A stretch of DNA of 64,000 nt. Source: Alectryocaccobium sp964389285 (GTDB lineage: Bacteria; Bacillota; Clostridia; Lachnospirales; Lachnospiraceae). Below the pieces are notes generated by a model. It did no database searches. It was not told the DNA's origin and worked only from the letters and a program-made list of their open reading frames with translations. Shown in pieces: positions 24,838-31,845 of the stretch (positions are counted from its first letter, which is position 1; each line of letters begins with the position of its first letter). The DNA lies in the NCBI GenBank assembly GCA_964389285.1, contig CAYMCZ010000001.1, positions 186,001 through 250,000 of the forward strand, given 5' to 3'. Made by a program: the position numbers and the translations under genes.

Positions 24838-27018
24838 ATGAAAAACTTTAAAAAACTGTTAGCCTTATTAATTGCCACGACATTGCTTTTATCATTGAGC
24901 GCGTGCGGGCAGCAAACACAGGAATCATCTTCCGGTTCGAAATCGGCGGATGCCGTATCGCAGAGCTCGTCAGCGGGCAGCGGGACGGAAGCAGAGTCTA
25001 CGCCGGCAGAAGAAGATGAAGCAGCCGAGCCCTTTGGAAAACCCTGGCTTGTGTCGATCCTGGAGGGAAATATTCCAAACGAGGCTCCCGACGCAAAGGA
25101 CGACCTTTTCCTGTCGCTTGACTACGACCTGATAGCGGAGCATCAGGGCGATAACTGGACAAACGCGACTGCGTATTCTGATGAACTCAAAACGAAAACA
25201 CTTGATGCCATTAACCAGAAAGATGACTCCGATCATGAAGCGGAGCAGTTTAAAATCTTTGTGGAACAGGCGGCCGATATGGACGCTTTAGCTAAGGCCG
25301 GTATTTCCGAGGTTCAGCCCTATATCGACCGTATTGATAAAGCCGGCTCGATCGAAGAACTGAACGAGGTGCTCATCGACAGGGACTTCCCCTTCTGCCC
25401 GTTCGTGATCGCGGTTCTGGGCGTTACCGACAAGCGGGAAAACACGGATGTCATGGTGTACCCCAACTTTCTTTTCTTTGACCTGCTGAGCGAGGGCGCG
25501 CAGTTCTATGATGGTGCCGACACTGAAGAAGGCGGTGCACTCCTGCAGCAGATGCTCATGTATACGAATATTTATCTGACAGTCGACTTTTTGCAGCTGG
25601 GATTGTCAGAGGACGAGGCGTTAGAGGAGATAAAGAAGCTCACGCAGTTCGAAACGGCATACGGAAAGTACGCGGATTATAACGGAAGGTATGTTAAGTC
25701 CGATTTCGGATCTTTTTCAAAGTCACTTGAAGAATCCGTTTTCACCTTGGACGAGCTTTGCGATCTCTGTCCGAATATTCCGTTGCGAGATATGCTGGCA
25801 AAGATGGGTAAAGACGGCGCGGAGAAGTATAGCGCGATGTCTTTCGAATGGCTGAAAACACTTGGCGATATGTGGACAGAAGAGAATCTTGATACGCTTA
25901 AGACTATGTCAAAGGCCAAGATCATGGCCGAGACACGGCCGTATCGTGATCCGCAGCCCTACAACAGCTATATTGAGCAGTTCGGACTACCTGCGCAGGA
26001 TGCCGAAACCTTCGCCTGGGCGGCCTGCAACAGTCTTGACACTTTCGCGCAGATCATTTCCAGAACATATGCAGATGACGTGCTGGGCGAGAATGCAAAA
26101 ACGCGCCTTACTAAGATTGCAGAAGACGCGGTGGCCGACTATAAAAAACTTTTCAGCGATACATCGTGGCTTTCAGAGGAATCCGGCAAGAAAGCTGTTG
26201 AAAAACTAGACAACCTTACGATCAACGTGCTTGAGCCTTCCGCGGGATGGTTTGACTACAGCGTTCTTGAGCTGACGCCTTCAGGGAAAGGCGGCACGCT
26301 GTTTTCAAACTACCTGAAGCTTAAGCAGTACCGGTATGATCGCGAGGCTGAACTGATCGGTCAGCCCGCGATCGGATGTTTCACCTGGTACTTTGTCAAT
26401 CCGTCGATACCGAACGCGTTCTACAATTCACAGGACAACTCGATCAACATAGTTCCCGGGTATATCAACAGCCTGACCTACTCGGATGATATGGACGACT
26501 CAATGCTGCTTGGCGGCGCGGGCTGGACTATCGGCCACGAACTCAGCCACGGCTTTGACTATCTTGGAGCTCAGTCTGACGCGTACGGACTGGGCAACCC
26601 GATCTTCACCGAAGAGGATATAAAGGCATTCCTGGACAAGTGTGAAAATCTTGCTGATCTCTACAGCACTATTGAATTAGAACCGGGAGAGATGTACGAC
26701 GGCCATCACGTTGTGGCAGAAGCGGCAGCGGATCTTTCAGGCATGCAGGTGATGCTCGACCTGATGGCGGATCTGGAAAACCCCGACTATGAGCGTTTCT
26801 TCGCAAAGGGCGCTGAGCTTTACGCACAGACGGTGTCAGCCATGGCCTATTCACAGCTTAAAGCAGACGGTCATCCGCTGCATTATATGAGAGTAAACGT
26901 AAACGCGCAGATGTTCGATGAGTTTTACAAGACCTACAAGGTGAAGAATGGCGACGGAATGTATCTGGCAGAGGATAAGCGCATTCGCATCTACGGAGAC
27001 GGCAAGGAGACACCGTGA
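24838..27018 (+). CDS. M13 family (neprilysin-like) zinc metallopeptidase lipoprotein
   Basis: An exported zinc endopeptidase of 726 residues. The lipobox LSLSAC (Cys23) and a Ser/Glu-rich linker anchor it outside the cell. The M13 signature is complete: substrate-binding NAFY (526-529), zinc motif HELSH (567-571) and third ligand Glu628 in EAAADLSG with Asp632. The family usually shows HE(I/L)xH and GENIADxGG; here the second motif is AEAAADLSG, a mild variant. Length is close to other members. M13 enzymes cleave short peptides. The gene has its own promoter and lies alone within the tRNA-Pro element, so it looks like cargo, possibly for host or bacterial peptides; that is inference. Confidence 0.92.
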   Translation: MKNFKKLLALLIATTLLLSLSACGQQTQESSSGSKSADAVSQSSSAGSGTEAESTPAEEDEAAEPFGKPWLVSILEGNIPNEAPDAKDDLFLSLDYDLIAEHQGDNWTNATAYSDELKTKTLDAINQKDDSDHEAEQFKIFVEQAADMDALAKAGISEVQPYIDRIDKAGSIEELNEVLIDRDFPFCPFVIAVLGVTDKRENTDVMVYPNFLFFDLLSEGAQFYDGADTEEGGALLQQMLMYTNIYLTVDFLQLGLSEDEALEEIKKLTQFETAYGKYADYNGRYVKSDFGSFSKSLEESVFTLDELCDLCPNIPLRDMLAKMGKDGAEKYSAMSFEWLKTLGDMWTEENLDTLKTMSKAKIMAETRPYRDPQPYNSYIEQFGLPAQDAETFAWAACNSLDTFAQIISRTYADDVLGENAKTRLTKIAEDAVADYKKLFSDTSWLSEESGKKAVEKLDNLTINVLEPSAGWFDYSVLELTPSGKGGTLFSNYLKLKQYRYDREAELIGQPAIGCFTWYFVNPSIPNAFYNSQDNSINIVPGYINSLTYSDDMDDSMLLGGAGWTIGHELSHGFDYLGAQSDAYGLGNPIFTEEDIKAFLDKCENLADLYSTIELEPGEMYDGHHVVAEAAADLSGMQVMLDLMADLENPDYERFFAKGAELYAQTVSAMAYSQLKADGHPLHYMRVNVNAQMFDEFYKTYKVKNGDGMYLAEDKRIRIYGDGKETP

Positions 27019-27023
27019 TCCAC

Positions 27024-27040
27024 CCGGCACTCAGTGCCGG
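27024..27040 (+). terminator. Weak hairpin after the M13 gene
   Basis: CCGGCAC (27024-27030) pairs with GTGCCGG (27034-27040) with a three-base loop, 5 bp after the stop. Only a short T-rich tail follows, so termination would be partial. Confidence 0.45.
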
Positions 27041-27112
27041 TCTGGACTTTCAGCGGTGAACTCGACAGCCTGATCCTTCTGAAATACAAAGGCTGCAAAA
27101 TTAGATGATAAT

Positions 27113-27157
27113 CATAAAAATAACTGGAAATGCCCTATTATTCAAGCATTTCCAGTT
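27113..27157 (-). terminator. Terminator of tRNA-Pro
   Basis: AACTGGAAATGC (27122-27133) pairs exactly with GCATTTCCAGTT (27146-27157); ATTTTTATG follows on the minus strand, 12 bp after the tRNA 3' end. Confidence 0.8.
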
Positions 27158-27169
27158 CATATCTAAGAA

Positions 27170-27243
27170 TCGAAGCGACAGGATTTGAACCTGCGGCCTC
27201 TGCGTCCCGAACGCAGCGCTCTACCAAACTGAGCCACGCTTCG
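27170..27243 (-). tRNA. tRNA-Pro (CGG)
   Basis: A 74-base cloverleaf with seven-pair acceptor stem CGAAGCG/CGCTTCG, discriminator A, D-arm GCTC/GAGC, anticodon stem CTGCG/CGCAG with loop TTCGGGA (anticodon CGG) and T-arm loop TTCAAAT. CCA is not encoded. Its 3' half is the attachment core copied at 23715-23757 and partly at 21038-21056. Confidence 0.92.
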
Positions 27244-27304
27244 CTGTCACTGCTGAATTATAGTATACAGTCCCATCCGTGTCAAGAAAATTATTTGCGG
27301 ACTC

Positions 27305-27334
27305 TTGCATTTTCATTGTCTTTTGGTGTATTAT
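27305..27334 (+). promoter_or_regulatory. Probable promoter of the threonine ammonia-lyase gene
   Basis: TTGCAT (27305-27310) and TATTAT (27329-27334) with an 18-bp spacer, 34 bp before the GTG start. Confidence 0.5.
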
Positions 27335-27368
27335 GTACAATACTTTGTGAAAGAAAAGAGGTACCGCC

Positions 27369-28580
27369 GTGCTTACGCTTAATAAATTCGAAGAAGCATC
27401 CGAAACAGTCAAAAAAGTCACCCGTGACACGAAGCTTATATTCAGCGAAACTTTCAGCGCTTCCACCGGAAATAAGGTTTATCTTAAACCGGAAAATCTG
27501 CAGCTTACCGGCGCTTATAAGGTCAGGGGCGCATATTATAAAATAAGCACGCTTTCAAAAGAGGAGCGAGGCAAAGGTCTGATTACAGCTTCCGCGGGAA
27601 ATCATGCGCAGGGCGTCGCTTACGCGGCAAAGGCATACGGCGTTAAAGCCGTTATCGTAATGCCGGTATCAACCCCTCCCATCAAGGTTGAAAGGACCAA
27701 AAGCTACGGAGCTGAAGTGATTCTGCACGGAGATATATATGACGAGGCCTGCGCGAAGGCTTATGAGCTGGCCGAGGAATTCGGTTACACTTTCATCCAT
27801 CCTTTTGATGATCTGGCGGTGGCAACCGGTCAGGGCACCATCGCAATGGAGATCTTTCAGGATCTGCCCTTGGTTGAATACATACTCGTTCCCATAGGCG
27901 GCGGCGGTCTCGCAACAGGCGTTTCGGCGCTGGCAAAGCTTCTCAACCCCAACATAAAAGTCATAGGCGTGGAGCCCGCAGGGGCCGCCTGCATGAAAGC
28001 ATCTTTTGATAAAAATGAGGTTGTGACGCTTCCGTCGGTAAGCACAATTGCCGACGGCACCGCCGTACAGCGTCCCGGCGAGATTATATTTCCTTATCTT
28101 AAGGAAAATCTGGACGGAATAATCACCGTAACGGACGATGAACTTATCGTCGCTTTTCTGGATATGGTGGAAAATCATAAAATGATAGTGGAAAACTCGG
28201 GGCTGCTCACCGTAGCCGCTTTAAAACACCTCGGCGTTAAGGATAAGCGCGTCGCCGCCATATTAAGCGGCGGAAACATGGATCTTATAACCATGTCTCA
28301 GGTAATACAAAACGGCCTCATAGCAAGAGACCGTATGTTTACTATTTCCGTGCTGCTCCCGGACGTACCGGGCCAGCTTGTAAAAGTCGCAAATACCATC
28401 GCGGGCCGACGCGGAAATATCGTCAAGCTCGAACACAATCAGTTCTACAGCATCAACAGACACGCCGCAGTCGAACTCATCATCACTATTGAGTCTTTCG
28501 GCACCGAACATAAAAATTCCATCATTCAGGCTCTGCGTGACAACGGATATGATCCTAAACCTGTTGCCGCAAGGAATTAA
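27369..28580 (+). CDS. ilvA: Threonine ammonia-lyase (threonine dehydratase), ACT-domain form
   Basis: PLP enzyme that turns L-threonine into 2-oxobutanoate and ammonia, the entry to isoleucine synthesis or to threonine fermentation. The 403 residues carry the PLP lysine in LTGAYKVRGA (Lys51), the phosphate loop SAGNHAQG, the glycine-rich IGGGGLATG, and a single C-terminal ACT domain (about 325-400, opening FTISVLLPDVPGQL). That is the medium form, shorter than Escherichia coli IlvA. The symbol ilvA is used loosely; a catabolic TdcB-like role is equally possible. The start is GTG at 27369 with AGAGG before it. Its end overlaps the converging HD gene by 26 bp. Confidence 0.9.
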   Translation: MLTLNKFEEASETVKKVTRDTKLIFSETFSASTGNKVYLKPENLQLTGAYKVRGAYYKISTLSKEERGKGLITASAGNHAQGVAYAAKAYGVKAVIVMPVSTPPIKVERTKSYGAEVILHGDIYDEACAKAYELAEEFGYTFIHPFDDLAVATGQGTIAMEIFQDLPLVEYILVPIGGGGLATGVSALAKLLNPNIKVIGVEPAGAACMKASFDKNEVVTLPSVSTIADGTAVQRPGEIIFPYLKENLDGIITVTDDELIVAFLDMVENHKMIVENSGLLTVAALKHLGVKDKRVAAILSGGNMDLITMSQVIQNGLIARDRMFTISVLLPDVPGQLVKVANTIAGRRGNIVKLEHNQFYSINRHAAVELIITIESFGTEHKNSIIQALRDNGYDPKPVAARN

Positions 28581-29109
28581 ACATCGTTATATATTCGTCC
28601 TGAACTTCCTTAAAGCTCCTCTCTTTGTAATCGAGAGGAGCTTTTATCAGGGGCGCCTTGCAAAGATCTTCTTCGTTTAAAAGCTCTTTCAAATCAAAAA
28701 ACAGCAGATCATCGTCGATGGATTTCAGCTGTTTTTTTTCATTTTCGGTAAGCCTGCAGCCCAGATACTTTTCAAATATGATATCCGTGATTTTCTTTTC
28801 CATTGCCGGATATTCATTTAAGTATTGTTTTATAGGACGCGGCACGTCTGACAGATAAGCCTCGGCGGCATCATGCAGCAGACAGGCCAGCGCAACTTTG
28901 TCCGAATACCCGCGCGCCATTGCTTCGTTAGCGCAGTTTATGCAGTGCTGCGCAACCGAATAAAACCTGTCCACATGGCCGTTTCCCCGGCAGATATAAG
29001 AGAGGGCGTGAGCGATATCTTTTATCTCTATCATGGAAGCGTCGGGCTCCGTCGGATAAAACTTAAGTCCGGTATATGTTCTGATATATGAATACTTCTT
29101 GTCTTTCAT
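28555..29109 (-). CDS. HD-domain phosphohydrolase (YfbR-like)
   Basis: A 184-residue metal-dependent hydrolase. The HD signature is present: His34 in IAHALS, His55 in VAQH, His79-Asp80 in LLHDAAEAYLSD, with a later Asp in the KSIDDDLLFFD helix. YfbR-type proteins are 5'-deoxynucleotidases; the closeness is by motif spacing only, so nucleotidase activity is an inference. The gene converges on ilvA with a 26-bp overlap and is 21 bp downstream of the MATE gene on its own strand. Confidence 0.83.
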   Translation of the reverse strand: MKDKKYSYIRTYTGLKFYPTEPDASMIEIKDIAHALSYICRGNGHVDRFYSVAQHCINCANEAMARGYSDKVALACLLHDAAEAYLSDVPRPIKQYLNEYPAMEKKITDIIFEKYLGCRLTENEKKQLKSIDDDLLFFDLKELLNEEDLCKAPLIKAPLDYKERSFKEVQDEYITMFNSLRQQV

Positions 29110-29130
29110 AGCAATACCTGAATGTTTCTC

Positions 29131-30504
29131 TTACCCGTCCGCAGCTTCGCTTTGCGCAAGAGTCTTTCCTCTGTATATATACCGCCATTTTCCCGTCATA
29201 TACCGGCCGAAAGAAATGGCTATATTTGCCACCCATCCGAGTATCAGCGCATAGCCTACGATCTTGATTCCGAAAGTCGGCGCAAGCGTAAACGCCATTA
29301 CCACCCGGATTCCCAGATTGGCAAAATTCGCCAATGTGAAATGGAACATGTCTCCGCAGCCGCGCAGTATGCCGTCGCTGGCGTTTTTGAAGCCCATCAT
29401 AAAATAAAACCACCCGGTTATCCGCAAATATTCCTCACAGGCGGCAAACGCCGTCTGACTTCCTTCGCTTCCCAGAAAGATATTGGCGAGCTGATGCGGC
29501 GCCAGCTCCAGCGCAAGCGCGATCGCTATGGAACAGATGCCTATTACCACGCAGGCGGCCTTAAGCCCCTGTGGTATACGATCCGGCTTGCCCGCGCCTA
29601 TGTTCTGGGCGCTGTAGGCCGAAAGCGCATTCCCCATATTTGTCATCGGCACTATACAGAACCATTCCACCCGCATTGCCGCCGAAAAACCGGCCAGAAC
29701 TTCCGAGCCGAAAGTATTTACAACGGATTGAACAAGCATCATTCCGACCCCTATGGTAAGCTGCTGGAATATCGAAGGCATGGCTATGCGGAACATTTCC
29801 CTGAACTTCGCCGTTGAAAAAAATGCCGTCTTTTCGGTGTTTAACGATCTGATAAGCCTTAAAAAAACTATCAGCGAGAGTACCGCCGAGATGCCCTGAG
29901 ATATCATGGTTGCCCAAGCGACGCCTTCCACGCCCATCCCCAGTTTTGTTACGAACAGTATGTCAAGTCCGATGTTGAGCAGCGAAGAGCATATGAGAAA
30001 GAGCAACGGTATTTTTGACCTTCCGAGCGCGTTAAACAATGAGGAAAAAATATTATACATGAACAGGAACGGCAGTCCTATGAAATAGATGTTTAGATAT
30101 GTCATGGACATATCGATTACATCCGACGGAGTCTTAAGTGCCATCATGAGCGGACGCCCGAAAACGAGGCCGAACACTCCGAGTCCTATGCTTATAAAAA
30201 GAAACGAAAAAATCGCGGTGAAAATCGCCAATTTCATCTCTTTGTACTGATGCGAACCGAAATGTCTGGCTACTATTACGGATGCTCCGATACCGCCTCC
30301 GACCGCAACATAGATAAACATGTTTGTAAAAGACGTACATGCCCCTACCGCCGCGAGCGCCTGCTCGCTAACGTATCTTCCCACTACAGCCGCATCCACA
30401 CTGGAATAAAGCTGCTGGAAAAGATTTCCTATTATCATGGGAATTACAAATATCACCAAAGCGCTGAGCGGTTTTCTGGTTGTGAGATAATCACGGTTGC
30501 TCAC
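29131..30504 (-). CDS. MATE family efflux transporter (second copy type)
   Basis: A 457-residue twelve-helix exporter. The N-repeat opens LVIFVIPMIIGNLFQQLYSSVDAAVVGRYV with GGGIGASVIVARHFGSHQ; the C-repeat has AMPSIFQQLTIGVGMMLVQSVVN and NALSAYSAQNIGAGK. This is the DinF/NorM-like branch common in Clostridia and is clearly different in sequence from the MATE protein at 19500-20885. It is followed at 21 bp by the HD hydrolase gene and preceded at 18 bp by a small membrane-protein gene, so the three may be one transcript. Confidence 0.92.
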   Translation of the reverse strand: MSNRDYLTTRKPLSALVIFVIPMIIGNLFQQLYSSVDAAVVGRYVSEQALAAVGACTSFTNMFIYVAVGGGIGASVIVARHFGSHQYKEMKLAIFTAIFSFLFISIGLGVFGLVFGRPLMMALKTPSDVIDMSMTYLNIYFIGLPFLFMYNIFSSLFNALGRSKIPLLFLICSSLLNIGLDILFVTKLGMGVEGVAWATMISQGISAVLSLIVFLRLIRSLNTEKTAFFSTAKFREMFRIAMPSIFQQLTIGVGMMLVQSVVNTFGSEVLAGFSAAMRVEWFCIVPMTNMGNALSAYSAQNIGAGKPDRIPQGLKAACVVIGICSIAIALALELAPHQLANIFLGSEGSQTAFAACEEYLRITGWFYFMMGFKNASDGILRGCGDMFHFTLANFANLGIRVVMAFTLAPTFGIKIVGYALILGWVANIAISFGRYMTGKWRYIYRGKTLAQSEAADG

Positions 30505-30522
30505 TGCATTTTCCTCCCGTAA

Positions 30523-30867
30523 TCACAGCTTGTATTCTTCATCGCCGTTTTCGTTTTCATTTTCCTCTCCGGATAAAGTCAGATTCGGACGCTCATCCTT
30601 TGTTATGGGCTCCGGCGTTTCTATATCCTGCGGCACAGGATCATGATGTGAAACCGTTTCTTTTTTCCCGTTAAAAAAGCTGCGGCAGGCAAACAGGATA
30701 GTAAAAGCTCCCGCCGCTATGAACACGGCGGCTATTATCCTGAAAACCGTTATGTGGTCATTTACTATTCCTTCGTTGAAAAGAAATCCGAACATTGTAA
30801 GACCTATATAACAAAGATAGATACCCGCAACTACCAGTATTGTTTTCAATAATTTCGGATTTTTCAT
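30523..30867 (-). CDS. Small two-helix membrane protein, unknown function
   Basis: A 114-residue protein with two transmembrane segments (about 8-28 and 43-62) and a charged, Glu/Pro-rich cytoplasmic tail ending in a Glu/Asn run (EENENENGDEEYKL). No named family is recognised. It lies 18 bp upstream of the MATE gene in the same direction and could be its operon partner. A terminator-like hairpin of the tRNA-Thr lies upstream. Confidence 0.65.
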   Translation of the reverse strand: MKNPKLLKTILVVAGIYLCYIGLTMFGFLFNEGIVNDHITVFRIIAAVFIAAGAFTILFACRSFFNGKKETVSHHDPVPQDIETPEPITKDERPNLTLSGEENENENGDEEYKL

Positions 30868-30906
30868 GGGCTGACCTCACTGTGTGATTAATGTGTTATT
30901 AATATA

Positions 30907-30930
30907 AAAAAACGCAGACCCGAGGTCTGC
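30907..30930 (-). terminator. Terminator of the tRNA cluster
   Basis: GCAGACC (30914-30920) and GGTCTGC (30924-30930) form a hairpin with a minus-strand T run, 6 bp after the tRNA-Thr 3' end. Confidence 0.8.
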
Positions 30931-30935
30931 ACAAA

Positions 30936-31008
30936 AGCCGATGATCGGACTCGAACCGATAACCTGCTGATTACAAATCAGCTGCTCTGCCAATTGAGCT
31001 ACATCGGC
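30936..31008 (-). tRNA. tRNA-Thr (TGT), copy 1
   Basis: A 73-base cloverleaf with acceptor GCCGATG/CATCGGC, discriminator U, anticodon stem CTGAT/ATCAG and loop TTTGTAA (anticodon TGT). It is identical over its whole length to the copy at 31264-31336. CCA is not encoded. It is the last of four clustered tRNA genes. Confidence 0.93.
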
Positions 31009-31040
31009 GCATCTGTATCATGACCGACATATATAAAAAA

Positions 31041-31114
31041 CGACCCCGAACGGGTTCGAACCGTCGACCTCCGCCGTGACAGGGCGGCGCTCTAACCAGC
31101 TGAGCCACGGGGCC
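31041..31114 (-). tRNA. tRNA-Asp (GTC)
   Basis: A 74-base cloverleaf with acceptor GGCCCCG/CGGGGTC, discriminator G, anticodon stem CCGCC/GGCGG and loop CTGTCAC (anticodon GTC). The discriminator G is usual for tRNA-Asp. Confidence 0.93.
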
Positions 31115-31185
31115 TGAAAGCATATGCCAACTGCTTGATAAGATATTAAATAATGATCTTACGTTGCTTCATAGTTTTATAAAAA

Positions 31186-31259
31186 TGGACCCTCGGGGAC
31201 TCGAACCCAGGACCGACCGGTTATGAGCCGGTTGCTCTAACCAACTGAGCTAAAGGTCC
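31186..31259 (-). tRNA. tRNA with CAT anticodon (probably elongator Met; Ile2 possible)
   Basis: A 74-base cloverleaf with acceptor GGACCTT/AGGGTCC, anticodon stem ACCGG/CCGGT and loop CTCATAA. The acceptor does not have the initiator mispair, so it is not fMet. A lysidine-modified tRNA-Ile2 shares the CAT anticodon and cannot be excluded. The T-stem CTGGG/CCCCG has a U-C mismatch at pair 50-64, which is unusual. Confidence 0.85.
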
Positions 31260-31263
31260 ACAA

Positions 31264-31336
31264 AGCCGATGATCGGACTCGAACCGATAACCTGCTGATT
31301 ACAAATCAGCTGCTCTGCCAATTGAGCTACATCGGC
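31264..31336 (-). tRNA. tRNA-Thr (TGT), copy 2
   Basis: Identical to the copy at 30936-31008 and only 4 bp upstream of the CAT tRNA gene. It is the first gene of the cluster. Confidence 0.93.
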
Positions 31337-31424
31337 AATCGTTTGACTTTTGAACCAACGCAAATGATATACTATCACGGTCAGATATAAAAAGCAAGAC
31401 TTTTTTAAGATAAGATAACGTCTC

Positions 31425-31835
31425 TCAGATTTTCCTGACTCTTTCCGATATTTCCGCCAGTTCTTCTTTTGAAAGTTCAGGCAGAAGCTCCAGTCTGTTT
31501 ATTATTCCCGAAAGAGAATCTTTCATTCTCATTCTGACAAGCTGGTTATAAAAACTCACTATAACACCGGTCACAATGGCTATGGATACCACCGCGTAAA
31601 TCGACATCAGAACGGAAAACAGCCTTGATGCCGGCGTATAGACAACGACGTCTCCGAATCCGCGGGTGGAAACCAGCGAAAAGCAGTACCAGAACGAATC
31701 TCCCCAGGTTGTTATATGGGGTTCCTGTATCCAGATAACGGTCGTGCCTATCAGAAAAAAGATTATAAAGCCTATCAACACCCTGTAAGCTCCTGTGGCT
31801 TTCATGATCCTGCGCAGTATTCTGAAAGTCTTCAT
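31425..31835 (-). CDS. Two-helix ion channel (Ion_trans_2) with unusual selectivity filter
   Basis: A 136-residue potassium-channel-like protein. A first membrane helix (about 19-36), a pore helix (46-56), the filter STRGFGD (56-62) and a second membrane helix (about 70-95) are followed by a coiled, charged C-terminal tail. Potassium channels normally have TVGYGD or TIGFGD; here the second position is Arg58, so conduction or selectivity may differ. It starts 10 bp after the YhgE/Pip gene stop and is the last gene of that operon, with GGAGG before its ATG. Confidence 0.8.
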   Translation of the reverse strand: MKTFRILRRIMKATGAYRVLIGFIIFFLIGTTVIWIQEPHITTWGDSFWYCFSLVSTRGFGDVVVYTPASRLFSVLMSIYAVVSIAIVTGVIVSFYNQLVRMRMKDSLSGIINRLELLPELSKEELAEISERVRKI

Positions 31836-31845
31836 TAAGTTCCTC

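Larger units (their letters stand above)
23715..27211. mobile_element. Proximal decayed integrative element at tRNA-Pro (membrane protein, M13 peptidase cargo)
   Basis: A 3.45-kb segment enclosed by 43-bp direct repeats derived from tRNA-Pro. It carries only a membrane-protein gene and an M13 metallopeptidase lipoprotein gene, transcribed divergently. No recombinase remains, so it is either a decayed element or one mobilised in trans. The intact tRNA lies at the 27.2-kb end, as expected after site-specific integration. Confidence 0.6.
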
